Source: Cryptomeria japonica (taxonomy: Eukaryota; Streptophyta; Pinopsida; Cupressales; Cupressaceae). Taken from it: a stretch of DNA of 64,000 nt. The stretch spans positions 913,951,648 through 914,015,647 of the forward strand of contig NC_081414.1 in the NCBI RefSeq assembly GCF_030272615.1, read 5' to 3'. This document shows positions 1-10,139 of this stretch, piece by piece. The position numbers and the translations under genes were made by a program. The notes beneath the pieces were generated by a model. That model was given only the letters and a program-made list of their open reading frames with translations, ran no database searches and was not told the origin of the DNA. The first letter of the stretch is position 1; every line of letters begins with the position of its first letter.

Positions 1-1218
1 CCATCTCCATGTCCTAATCCTACATATCCACTCCAAGATCTCATTTCTTTTGATGATCCCATTATTCCCCCCCTTCTATCTCATGAAGAGTTCACCATTG
101 ATCCTAATCCCCCTCATGAAACTAACATTTTGGAGTAAGATGTTCATGAATCGTCCACTTTGGTCTATTTTGATCCACTTCATGATCTCATTATTTCTCT
201 CATGTCATTTCCACCTCATAATGGACTCATGTCTTCTTCCCAAACAAAAGAGTATCCTACAAGTCAAGATATTCATAAAGGAAAAGGTGTAGATCTCCAC
301 AAGCAAGAACCCCTTCATGTTAAAAAAAATATTAATGGTCATGGCCTCAGTGACATTCCTCAAGACGTTAGTACCCCTTCTAAATCCAACATCCCTTCAA
401 AAACCAAACATATCCTTTCCCCTTCATCCTTTCCATCCATCTTATGTCCTTATATCTCTTCATCCTCTATGAAAGGTCAGAAAAGGCACACATCCTTGAG
501 TAAATTTAATCCATCCAAAAGACCTCCATTTCATTCGTATCCATCCATGCATTCCTTTCCCCTCCAAGCAATTTGGATGCCAAGTATAATAGTCATAAGT
601 CTAGCAATCCACATGTATTCCAGGATCAACATGTCTAGTCTAATTGACGTGTCAAAACAAAGCAAAATATGCTCCAAAAAAAAAGGAAATATCCAAACGG
701 CAACAAAGTCCCACTAAAAAAAAGAAAGAAAAGTGAAAATCTATTTGGGTTCCTAAATCCGTTGTGCAAGCAATGCGTTTTAAGGAACCACAAAAGCATG
801 AAAAATAAAAAACCACGTGGATTCCTGAATGACTCCTTGAAGCACAAAAATAAAAATCCAACTTGGCATCCAAAATTTCTATTCATCCATCCAAACCTTT
901 CAAATTTGTTCCTCCATCACCTTCTTCATCTATTTTGGGTCCTTATTTCCCAAAATCCCTAGCTATTCCTTCATCAAAATCTCCATATCCAAAATCCACT
1001 CTTCCTCCATCAGTCCATCGCCCCTCAAGGTGTGTGCCAATGTTGATCTTGCCTTCATTTCCATCCACTCAAGCCCAATTCTTCCAATACCCTATCCATT
1101 ATCCAATGCATATTTTCCATCCTTCCATCCCTTTGGTCCAATCCTTTGCATAAATCCTTTCCTTACTTTCATCTCATTTTCTATGTCATTATCTTACCGT
1201 CTTTGAGCATGCTTTTAA
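1..1218 (+). pseudogene. Degenerate Ser/Pro/Lys-rich open stretch, probably a retroelement tail
   Basis: One frame stays open from the window edge to 717 apart from one stop near position 138. It encodes a low-complexity protein rich in Ser, Pro, His and Lys. Short open pieces in other frames follow to about 1150 and look like frameshifted continuation. I recognise no domain. It lies directly upstream of non-coding blocks that end in a polypurine tract and an LTR, so the most economical reading is the decayed 3' end of a gypsy-type internal region that starts left of the window. It could also be chance openness in C-rich, stop-poor sequence. Confidence 0.3.
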
Positions 1219-3425
1219 AGGTCGTGGTCCATTTTTTTCAAGGCTACTATCCAAACAACAAGATGCTTGAGTCCTTCTTCCATCCCCTATCATGTGTCCA
1301 TTTTCAACTAAAATATCAAAATCCAAAAAAAAATTGAAAAAAAGGAAAAAGAAAAAGAAAAAATAAAGAAAAATAATTCGTCCATTGGTGAAAAATTGGA
1401 AAAAAGGCGCCTTGGGAAAGTACTACGATGAAAACCTGGCAAACAGGCGTCATGTGTAATCCATGAACTTCTTGCATGTCATATTTGGGGACAGGTTTTA
1501 TCCTATCATATCCTTTTTGCCTTTCATTCCTCCATTATCATGTCATATCCTATTACCCTTCATTATCCTATCATGTCCTATTACCCTTCATATCCTATTG
1601 TTCCTCATGTACATATCCTCTTTTCCACCTTTGATCTTGACAAGGCTGAGGATCTTCATGAGCATCATGCTTCCTATTCGCAACTTTCAGTCTATCATAA
1701 CTTTTGGTCATTTATCCATTGGCTTATTACAACTTTTCATCCATATTCCACTGGATTATCACTACCTTTCGTCCATATTCCTTGGCTTATTGCAACCTTT
1801 TGTCACTATCCCTTAGCCTATCCCAACCTTCAGTCCATGTCCCTTATCCATTCTCGGTCTTGCTTATCCTATCCATATCTTATCACTATCCATACACTCT
1901 TTTTCGTTCCTCGATCTTGATCTCACATAAGGACACAAAATTTAAACATGGTGTCAAAAACCTCTTGACATGTCCCTCATGCCATGCCATTGCCTTACAT
2001 TGTCATATCCAGTTCCTTATCCCATAATGCGATTGCCCTTGGACATTGAATATATTTTGTCTCCATAATAAATGGCCTTCGTCTTCCATCTATCCACCAA
2101 CATTTCAGAAAGCTTGTTTATCCATTTGTCATATTCCTTGCCTTGCTAGACAGTGGGGGTAAAATCATAAAACCAATTTAAAAACATCAAAAAAATGCCC
2201 CAAAATAATCCAAAAACATCGAAAAAATGTCCTAAAATTATCCAAAAATATTCGAAAAATGTCCTGAAATAATTGCAAAAAAATTTAAAAACTTCCTAAA
2301 ATAATACAAAAACATTCATAAAAACGTCTTGAAATAATCCAAAAGCATTGTAAAATGTCCTAGAAAAAGCACAAAAAAATCAAAATGTTAGAAAACACTA
2401 AAAATTTCAAAACATTAAAAATTCAAAAACAATTGCTTTTGTTTCATTTCACCAATAAAATGTCCCTTTTGTACATAGACAAACATTTGTGTAGACAACA
2501 AATAGATAACATGTTAAAACATTGCACTTCACAAATCATGCATCAACAGACTAACTATTCAACCAACCAAGCATCCAAATTGATCAAAGTTGTCCTATCA
2601 ATCAACAATATCAACATTATCGATCCTTTGTCAACATTATTATGGGTCTTATGCAGGGTGTGGTATACTCGAAACTAGACTATGTCCTGTCTTAGATGGG
2701 GTACTGTACTCCTTGAAACTAGATAGCATGATTGTCCTTTCACTACAACATTATCACCTTTTGGCAATGAAGATCAGAATGTTTGTCTGACTTTGTTGGA
2801 TTTGTGAGGCTTATCTTTCATTGATTTATCTTTGATCATGTTCCTATGTCACTCGATGATGTCATTGAGTGATATAGAGTGGTCGGGATGGTTCATGATC
2901 ATTTTTTTTTTTCTGTTTGCGGGGTGTTTGATAGATTTATGGGGCACGTATGTCTTTGGTGTCTGTGATAAGTACGTTCACTTTGTGAACATCGCACATA
3001 CCTCGACCTTTGACATACGTATTGTCTTAGGTAGTTTTTGACTCATTTTTTGTCTGCAATGTCTCTGTTTTACGCAAAGGGATTGCATTATCGCTTTGGC
3101 CTTCAATGCCATGATGCACTGCATCTGTTTTGCAATATCAAAATAAAGGTTCTCACCTACTCTTTGTGCATTTGTGAAAGCAAGATTATTCTTCACCACT
3201 AACTCTTCTCCATCTAATTTCCTCAAACTAACATTTCTTCTGTCAGTCATTGCAGTCATCTTGGTCTAGTCCTGGTATTATTTTCGATAAATTGGCCTCT
3301 TTTTTGGATTTTTTCGGCCAATTCCTCTAGGGGGCATCCATATATGTTGTCATTTTTTGGGGCATATTTCTTGATTGTTCTTTGAAACAACACTCATAAT
3401 CACATTGTCTCAAAGAGGGGCAAAA
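1219..3425 (+). other. Non-coding internal block of a gypsy-type element, copy A, ending in a polypurine tract
   Basis: Two parts of this block recur downstream in the same order and orientation. Roughly 1219-1900 matches 5241-5880, with shared phrases such as TGCTTGAGTCC and GCCTTGGGAAAGTAC. Roughly 2835-3425 matches 6235-6956, with shared phrases such as GATCATGTTCCTATG and CTCGATGATGTCA. The block ends in AAGAGGGGCAAAA, a typical polypurine tract, immediately before TGTAG at 3426. No convincing protein is encoded. This is what a 3' untranslated internal region of an LTR element looks like. Confidence 0.6.
2183..2365. repeat. A-rich degenerate tandem repeat
   Basis: About five imperfect units of 30-40 bp, each of the form AAAAATGTCCTAAAATAATCC followed by AAAAACAT, run through this stretch. 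The units differ by several substitutions and small indels. It lies inside copy A of the gypsy-type internal block and has no counterpart in copy B. Confidence 0.55.
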
Positions 3426-4509
3426 TGTAGGCATCTAAAAATGGTCAACGCTTGTGGTGTCATACTTTAACATGTCTGCGTGACCTTATTTTAGGGTTTT
3501 CGCATCCTATTAAAATTTCTTCTATGTCACACACTTGATCTTTATTATTTGTCGACATTTTGTCATTCTTCTGTATTTCTTGCATTTGTTGCATTTTCAA
3601 TTAGGTCTTGTCAACATTATCATTATCAATTGCGATCTTTGATCATTATCAATATTATCATGTCAATTGGACATCGTCAACCCTTCTCAATGTTGAATTA
3701 GGGTTTTATCTTGATCAATCATCAATTTATCAATCTCTTATCAATTTACGACTGATTTGTCATTGGTCTTTGGTCATTCGACCTTCATCAAGTCGACCTT
3801 TTATCAATATTTGATCGATTTGTCATCGATCTCAGTCAATCATCATTTCTCATCAATTTGGATCGATTACTCATTGGTCCTCATCAATTGGCATCTATCA
3901 ATTTCATCCTTGTCAATCTTAATCAATTTATCATTGCTCTTTATCAAGTAACATTGACACTTTATCAATTATCCAATTTTCATCATTAAACAATTGATCA
4001 AATCGACCCTATATCAATTATCTTTTGTCATGACCTAATTATCGTCCTTGCATTTCTAATTCATCTCCTAGGGTTCTGTGATTTAATCCTATTTTGTCAT
4101 TTTCCCTCCAGGTTAAATAAATTTATTTATTTTATCCTAGGTCCACTTGTCACAATTAAGCATTTCATTTAATTGGCTAATTAAATCCTCTTTGTGAATT
4201 AATTAATGAATGAATATTTATTAATTAATTTCACCTAATCTTTCCTATTTTCATCATTTCTAATTTACTAATTTCTTAATTCATTATTTCCACCTAATTT
4301 CCTAATTCCTATTTTCCACCTAATTTCCTAATTTTCTAAATTAATTTCCAACTCATTATCTCTCTCAAGTGGCTCCTATTTTTGTTCTTTAATTTGGAAG
4401 AATGTTTCCTTTTTCGTCATGAGTTTGGATATGGCATCGTATCCTAACACTAGATTTGATATCTAGTCTTATCCTCTTGCATGGGAAAGTGTGTCATGGC
4501 ATTTCTTTC

Positions 4510-4644
4510 TATTGAGACATGGACCAGCTAGGACTCGAACCTAGGACCTTCCATACGCTGCTAGAGTGCTCTACCACTAAGCTACTAGCCCCTCTTGGAC
4601 CAGTCCATCGTCAGTCTGGGTGTGGCTTATTTCCAACACCAACA
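4510..4644 (-). repeat. TRIM 3' LTR (135 bp)
   Basis: Downstream LTR in element orientation, next to the polypurine tract at 4645-4652. The terminal CA has mutated to TA. It is aligned base for base, without gaps, with the repeat 198 bp to the right. Confidence 0.92.
4520..4591 (-). ncRNA. tRNA-like cloverleaf in the TRIM 3' LTR
   Basis: Second copy of the tRNA-like unit. Its acceptor stem is GGGCTAG with CTGGTCC, still 7 of 7 pairs because changes in each strand give G-U or Watson-Crick pairs. The A box is TAGCTTAGTGGTAGAGC (4568-4584), and the B box GGTTCGAGTCC (4531-4541) is unchanged. The anticodon loop is again 8 nt. Confidence 0.72.
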
Positions 4645-4689
4645 CCCCCCTTAAGCCACACCTCTCATGTGCTTGGGGCTCCTAACCTA

Positions 4690-4707
4690 GACTTGGCTCT
4701 GATACCA
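4690..4707 (-). other. Primer-binding site of the TRIM (initiator tRNA-Met)
   Basis: On the minus strand this reads TGGTATCAGAGCCAAGTC, starting at the first base after the LTR. TGGTATCAGAGC is the usual complement of the 3' end of plant initiator tRNA-Met. Confidence 0.92.
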
Positions 4708-4842
4708 TGTTGAGACATGGACCAACTAGGACTCGAACCTAGGACATTCCATATGCTGCTGGAGTGCTCTACCATTGAGCTACTGGCCCCTCTTGGACCA
4801 GTCCATCATCAGTCCAGGTGTGGCTTATTTCCAACACCAACA
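4708..4842 (-). repeat. TRIM 5' LTR (135 bp)
   Basis: Upstream LTR in element orientation. It begins TGTTGGTGTTGG and ends CAACA, directly before the primer-binding site. Both ends keep the TG...CA form. Confidence 0.93.
4718..4789 (-). ncRNA. tRNA-like cloverleaf in the TRIM 5' LTR
   Basis: The minus strand folds as a tRNA. The acceptor stem is GGGCCAG with TTGGTCC (7 pairs counting G-U), the D arm GCTC/GAGC, and the T arm CTAGG/CCTAG with the 7-nt loop TTCGAGT, followed by an A at the discriminator position. An A box (TAGCTCAATGGTAGAGC, 4766-4782) and a perfect B box (GGTTCGAGTCC, 4729-4739) are present, the two internal RNA polymerase III promoter elements. The anticodon arm is poor: a 5-bp stem with one mismatch and an 8-nt loop, so no anticodon can be assigned. 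It is therefore tRNA-derived rather than a working tRNA gene. Transcription is inference. Confidence 0.75.
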
Positions 4843-5240
4843 CTTTCTAAATCTGATTTTTCCTATTTTTGAATCCAATCACATCTAATATCAATTTCAT
4901 TCTAATTTTTGTCCTCTATACAATTTTATATATACATTGGATGCATTTCTCATCAGAATAAACCATGCTTCGAGTAATCTTATGCTACAATTTCATCTGT
5001 CCATCTTGATTTTCATTTGTATTTGTGCTTCGTAGGTGAGATCCACATCAAATTTGAAGGTGAAAGAAGAACAATGGAGGTCAATTGAAGGAGATTGTAT
5101 TTGGTTTGCATTTCTTGTTTATATCTTATCTTCAATTCTTTCATTGAATGTATTAGGATCTTTTTCATTGCAATTTAGCTTTCGTGGTTAGCTAATTTAA
5201 TTGCTTTGATTCTTTATGCTTGATTTCCTAGTTACAACAG

Positions 5241-6956
5241 TCATGGTCCATTTTTCATGGGTACCATCCATAGGAAAGATGCTTGAGTCCTACTTTCATC
5301 CCCTATCATGTATCCATTTTCTGCTAAAAAGTAAAAAATACAAAAAAAAATTGAAGAAATAAAAAAAGAGCAAAAAAAGAAAAAGAAAAGTAAAGAAAAA
5401 TTGTTTGTCCTCTTATGAAAACCTAGCAAACAAGCGCCTTGGGAAAGTACCATGATGAAAAATTAGAAAACATACATCATGTGTAATCCTTCATCTTCTT
5501 GCATACCATACATGGGGGTAGGTTTTATCCTATCATGTCCTATTATCCTTCATTATCCTATCATCCTTCATTATCATATCGTACCCCTATCATACCCTCT
5601 AATTATCCTATCGTCCCTCATATCCCTATTCCTTTTTCCAACTTTGATCTTAACAAGGCGGAGGATCTTCATGAGCATCATGCATCCTGTTCGCAAATTT
5701 CAGTCCTTATCCATTGGCTTATTACAACCTTTCGTCCATATTACTTAGCTAATTGGAAACTTTTGTCACTATTCCTTAGCCTATCGTAACCTTCAGTCCA
5801 TATCCCTTATCCATTTTTTTAATCTTTCTTATGATCTCCATATCTTATCATTGTCCATACACTCTTTTCTATCTGATATAATCAAGTAATCTTATGTTGG
5901 CTTAATAGCTCTAGAATCTTTATTTGTGCATCCATACTATAGCTATGTTTTCATCCATAATCCTCATTTGAGCATTCATCCATCTCTCACTCCACATCCT
6001 TACTCACTTGTTGTGCAATTGGAGAGAAATCCAGATCAACCAAGAAGGGAAAATCCAAACAATTGGAGCACAAGGGCACATCTTCCACTTCATCAAGCCC
6101 AAATCAAAGGAGAAGCTATAATAAGGTATAATGGTTTTATCTTGTGTTTTGATTGATTTATTTACATTATAACAATTGAAACTTGCCTTCCTAGTTTTGA
6201 CCCTCTTCAAATCTTATTTTTCATTTATTTATATTTGATCATGTTCCTATGCTACTCGATGATGTCACTAAGTGATTTAGGGTGGCCAAGATAGCTCATG
6301 GTTTTTCTTCTTTTTTCATTTTCTATTTGTGGAGTGTTTCATAAAATTTTGGGGCAAGTATGTCTTGGGTGTCTGTGTAAGTACGTTCCCATTGAGGTTG
6401 TCTCACATACCTCGACATTTGACACACCTCATGTCTTAGGATGTTTTGAATCATTCCTTGTTTGCAACATGTCTGACTTACGCAAATGGATTGCATTATT
6501 GCCCTGGCCTTCAATGCCATGGTGTGCCGCTTTCATTATGCCATATCAATTAAAGGTTCTCACCTACTATTTGTATTTGTGAAAGTAAGATTTAATTACA
6601 CTAATCTTTCTTCACTTCTCACTTGCATTTCTTTTGGATAACGTTTCTTCTATCCCATCAATCATTCTATCTATTCATCAAATCAATCATTATCATGGTT
6701 CATTTGATATCAATCAACCCCTTTTCAATAATTAATTAGCATTTTTCATTTCTTACTAACTAATTTTCTATTTTCCCATTTTTCTCTTTCATCTAACATT
6801 CTTCTCTTCTTTCGAGAGATCATTCATTTTTTTAATACATAAACAATCTCTCGAGGGGGCATCCTACCTTCATCCCTTGGTTTTTTGGGGCATGATATTT
6901 TTTCAATTTTCTTTGAAACAATGCTCAAAATCGCATTGTATCAAAGAGGGGCAAAA
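5241..6956 (+). other. Non-coding internal block of the gypsy-type element, copy B, ending in a polypurine tract
   Basis: This repeats the order of copy A: a block with TGCTTGAGTCC and GCCTTGGGAAAGTAC (5241-5880), a divergent middle, then a block from about 6235. It ends with AAAGAGGGGCAAAA directly before the LTR at 6957. No protein is supported. Copy B joins directly to the end of LTR A with no primer-binding site in between, so it is probably an internal deletion derivative. Confidence 0.55.
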
Positions 6957-8250
6957 TGTAGACACTAAAAAAAGGTCAACACCTATGTCACCTATTTTTA
7001 ACATATCATGTGCACAATCTTTACTGACCCAATTCTCCCAATTCTTCCTATTTTTGTCCAATTTGACCAAATTGAGGTTTACAGATGTTAGCTTGACTAA
7101 TTTGGCCTCTTACATTTAATTAATTAATTAAACCCCCTTTTATTAACAATTCTTCTAATTCTTAAATAAATAAATTAAATAATTTATTTATTTGTCTCCT
7201 TTGTCCATTAATTAAATAAATTTATTTTCTTTAATTAACTAACTCATAAATATGAACAATAAATTGATAAACATTTTTTATTAATTTATCATATTTATCT
7301 TCCTCCAAAATAAGGATAATTAATAAATTTTATTTATTAATTCATATTTATCTGCTTTTTGTGAGGAGATATCTCTAATTATCCTCTCATGTGAGGATAT
7401 TTCCTACTTTTAAAAAAAAATTATTCTTTTGTTTTATCCTCTTATATGGAGATATTTAATGATTTTTAATTATTAAATATTCTCATAAAATCCTCCTAAT
7501 TTTCAAATTTGGAAACTAATATCTTTCCTTGATTTTCAAAAATCAATCTTTTTAGCAATGTCTCATTAATTTTAATTTTAAATTCTACAATGAAGTATGC
7601 ATCTTCAAAAATCTATTTTTTCTTGTGAGGAGATAATTAATAAATCTAGTTTATTAATTTTTTTATAAGAGGGTATTTTCTTTATTTTTAATTCTTCTAT
7701 TTATCTTTTGGAATGAAGATATTTAATAATTTTTAATTATTAAAATCTTCCTCTTACTTTCAACTTGCTAATTTGGTATTTATGAGAAGATAACTAAAGA
7801 TTTTATTATTTATTCTCATAATATCTTCCCATTTTCTTTCTTCTATCTTCATCCTTCCCTAAATGGTAGCTTTGTTGTGCGCTCAATGAGGTCCGTCCAT
7901 CTAACAAAAAATCTAATCAATCTTAACCATCCAATCAATCCCAAATTTTCTATAAATTGATCTCTCATTGCTCATTTTCAACAACCAAATTTCAAGTATC
8001 TTTACATTGTCAATTTCATTTTATTTTGCTACCATCTTGCTTCTATCACACTTGCATCTTGTAGGTGCGATCCACATACATCTATTTGAAGGAGAAAAAA
8101 AAATCAATGGAGAATTATAGAGGAGACATCTGTGTTTGTGATGGTTTGTGTTTATTTTAATTGTCTTATCTTCATAGCTCTATTAAATTTATTAGGATCT
8201 TTTCATTTATTAGGATAGTTATGTTTAGGATGTTAAAACAATGTTAAGTC
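6957..8250 (+). repeat. Gypsy-type LTR, copy B
   Basis: It starts TGTAGACACTAAAAAAAGGTC after a polypurine tract and matches the start of LTR A at 3426. Its 3' part near 8062-8205 also matches LTR A. Between 7100 and 7860 it is very AT-rich, with many TTAATTAATTAAA-like runs and repeated GAGGAGATAT phrases. The 3' end is approximate. Confidence 0.55.
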
Positions 8251-8754
8251 AATTATGGTGTTTTGATTCTTATAGACGACAATTTGTATATGTGATTAGA
8301 TTATTCCTCTATAATAATAATGAATGAGAGTTTGTCCTTTTGTATACCATTCTAATAATTACTTATTTTTTAACAAATAAATACATTTATTACCATCAAA
8401 GGTAAGTCTACTATTTTACATCATTGGTTTGCCAAATAATAAAAAAATAGAAATATTCTTTAATTATAATAAATAAAGCAAGTGAACAAAAATAAAAAAT
8501 TGAAATGATAACCTCTTATAGATAAATATGTTGCATACACTCATATTGTAAATTTGCAACGAGGAGGATTACAGTAGAGTAAAAAATTAGTAGTGCATAC
8601 TGCAATACAGTGGTAATAGAATTGGGGAATGAGAGCGCAGAAGGGCAGTTGCCAACAATCCACCTCTATCTAGCGCTAAGCCCAAGAAAATCTACATAGT
8701 TACAATTATCATAAAATTGGAAGTTATGAAAAAGATATAGGTAGTGTTTGCGTT
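8251..8754. other. AT-rich spacer 3' of the expansin gene
   Basis: I see no gene or clear repeat. The first 60 bases after the expansin stop would be its 3' untranslated region on the minus strand. No canonical AATAAA signal stands out. Confidence 0.5.
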
Positions 8755-9984
8755 TTATATCTGAGCACCGGTAAAAGTCTGGCCGAATTGCCAGGTTGGG
8801 GGAGCCACATTGTAAGAGGTTACTGTTCTCCCATCACTGGTGGTGACTTGAAATGAAAGGCTTTGCCCGTCTAGTTTGCTGTTGCTCTGCCAATTTTGGC
8901 CCCAATTTCTTCTCATAGCCTGCCACCCTGTTTGAGAGCCCTTTATCGAAACTGCATTCACGTCCCCTGCTCCGCCCACGTTGGTGATGAGCACCAGATT
9001 AAAGTAGGAGCCGCCATTTATGGTGAACCGAATTCCACCGCTTTTCTTACATGCCACTCTACAACAAAACAGAAATCGATTCCAGGTTCAAGATTATGAA
9101 CAGGTTCAAGATTATGAACACCTTATGATATCAAGTTTTTACAATCTATAAAGGATTAATGCAGATGTTTCTGAATTAGATTGTGTTAAGATTTTTTTGC
9201 ATCAATATTTTGGATCACACTAAGCATATATCATTAGTATGTAAAAGATTTTTTATATCATCATTTCAGATTACATTTGGTGATCTATCATCAGAATGTA
9301 AAAGAGAAATCTTTTACATCATAATAATAGATTGTGAAATGTGATCCAAAACATTGATGCAAAAAATTCTTTATACAATCTAATCCAAAAACATCTACAT
9401 TAACTATGAACACTATTTATTAAGATTGAGCTCTCTACTACTAGGGTGGAGAAGAAACCTTTGGTAGAGAACAGGGACTATTCCTGCCTTGTGAATTGCA
9501 ATGCTGTTGAACATTGGCTCTGAAAGATCAAAATGCTGAAGAGGGGGATTACACCACCCCCCTGCATTGTTAGAAAGAGCGTAGTTGGGCGGGCATAAAT
9601 TGGTGGCGGTGACCACAATCGAATTGGGCAGACACCATTGTGGGTCATCATTGCATTTTATTTCATAGCAAGCTCCGCATGTCAGCCCATTATTGAACAG
9701 AGCAGTGCTTAGAGCCGCATTGTTGATTCCGTATCCTTGGTCGTATAGATTTCCATACCCACACGCACCACCTGCATTTATTCTTGTTTGTTTGCATTAT
9801 TCACCAAAATATTACTCTATTGCTATTGCTATTACTATGGAATGGAGGAGAAAAGATAATTACCCATAGTGCCGGATGCATCACCACCCCCATAAAATGT
9901 CGCATGAGCGTTTGTCCAGCCTTGAACAATTTCAAATCTGGTTATCCACAGGAAACTCAGCAACAAAAGGTTAATAATCGCCAT
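8755..9984 (-). CDS. EXPA: Alpha-expansin, three exons, intact
   Basis: Expansins are secreted cell-wall proteins that loosen walls without hydrolysis. Minus-strand exons are 9984-9864, 9771-9459 and 9058-8755, with GT...AG introns in frame, giving 245 residues, the usual family length. Residues 1 to about 22 are a hydrophobic signal peptide ([13 protein letters not shown]). The first domain then shows [20 protein letters not shown], paired cysteines ([23 protein letters not shown]) and the HFD motif. The second domain shows [20 protein letters not shown] and ends [12 protein letters not shown]. Both introns are where alpha-expansin genes usually have them: after the DASGTMGG region and before the Arg-Val-Xaa-Cys motif. 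One difference from the usual family is Ala for Pro in RVPC. A TATA box lies 141 bp upstream of the ATG. No stop or frameshift is seen. It is surrounded by dead retroelements. Confidence 0.95.
9084..9119. repeat. 18-bp tandem duplication in expansin intron 2
   Basis: AGGTTCAAGATTATGAAC occurs twice head to tail (9084-9101 and 9102-9119), at the 3' end of the intron as read on the minus strand. Confidence 0.85.
9155..9402. mobile_element. Foldback (MITE-like) element in expansin intron 2
   Basis: The left arm (9155 to about 9252) and the right arm (about 9310-9402) are long imperfect inverted repeats. Left reads ATTAATGCAGATGTTTCTGA; the complement of the right reads GTTAATGTAGATGTTTTTGG. Both continue through TTTTTTGCATCAAT and TTTTGGATCACA. 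The 248-bp unit would form a hairpin with a loop near 9253-9309. It has no coding capacity. Family is not assigned because the ends and target duplication are unclear. Confidence 0.75.
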
Positions 9985-10124
9985 TGGTATTAAAATTTAA
10001 ATCTGGTTCCAAGCTTGCACAAAAAATAGATACACAGAGACCAAACTAAAATTAAAGAAGAATTAATAACTTAAGAACGATGAACAAGAGGTAATTGCGA
10101 TGAGGTAGGAGGAAGGAAGAGGTA

Positions 10125-10132
10125 TTATATAG
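10125..10132 (-). promoter_or_regulatory. TATA box of the expansin gene
   Basis: The minus strand reads CTATATAA. A start about 30 bp downstream would leave a 5' untranslated leader of about 110 nt before the ATG at 9984. Confidence 0.65.
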
Positions 10133-10139
10133 CGGCTGG

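Larger units (their letters stand above)
4510..4842 (-). mobile_element. TRIM (miniature LTR retrotransposon) with tRNA-like LTRs
   Basis: This 333-bp element reads on the minus strand and has all the marks of a complete LTR insertion. Two direct repeats of exactly 135 bp flank a 63-bp interior. The minus-strand LTR starts TGTTGGTGTTGG and ends CTCAACA (the final CA has become TA in the 4510 copy). Next to the upstream LTR is a primer-binding site for initiator tRNA-Met. Next to the downstream LTR is a short G-rich polypurine tract (AAGGGGGG). CTTTC lies at both 4505-4509 and 4843-4847, a perfect 5-bp target-site duplication. The LTRs differ at about 11 of 135 positions. It encodes no protein, so it must have been moved by enzymes from another element. 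The unusual point is that each LTR contains a 72-nt tRNA-like cloverleaf. Confidence 0.93.
3426..5240 (+). repeat. Gypsy-type LTR, copy A, carrying a TRIM insertion
   Basis: It begins TGTAGGCATC directly after a polypurine tract and probably ends near TTACAACA at about 5240, so it has the TG...CA form. The start matches the LTR at 6957, and its 3' part (about 5030-5165, with GATCCACATCAAATTTGAAGG and TTAGGATCTTTTTCATT) matches 8062-8205. Between 3600 and 4030 it is unusually full of the words ATCAATT and GTCAATT. The TRIM at 4510-4842 is a later insertion. The 3' boundary is approximate, and divergence between the two copies is high. Confidence 0.55.

Noticed and set aside
4519-4713. 64-residue plus-strand open frame beginning MDQLGLEPRTF
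   Set aside because: It is the complement of the tRNA-like LTR and primer site; GLEPRTF is simply the translation of a reversed B box.
4520-4789. Two functional tRNA genes
   Set aside because: Acceptor, D and T arms fold, but the anticodon loop has 8 nt without a usable anticodon, and both copies lie inside the LTRs of a retroelement.
9113-9413. TATGAACAC direct repeat as a firm 9-bp target duplication of the intron foldback
   Set aside because: The left copy is about 33 bp away from the start of the inverted arm and overlaps an 18-bp tandem duplication, so it may be coincidence.
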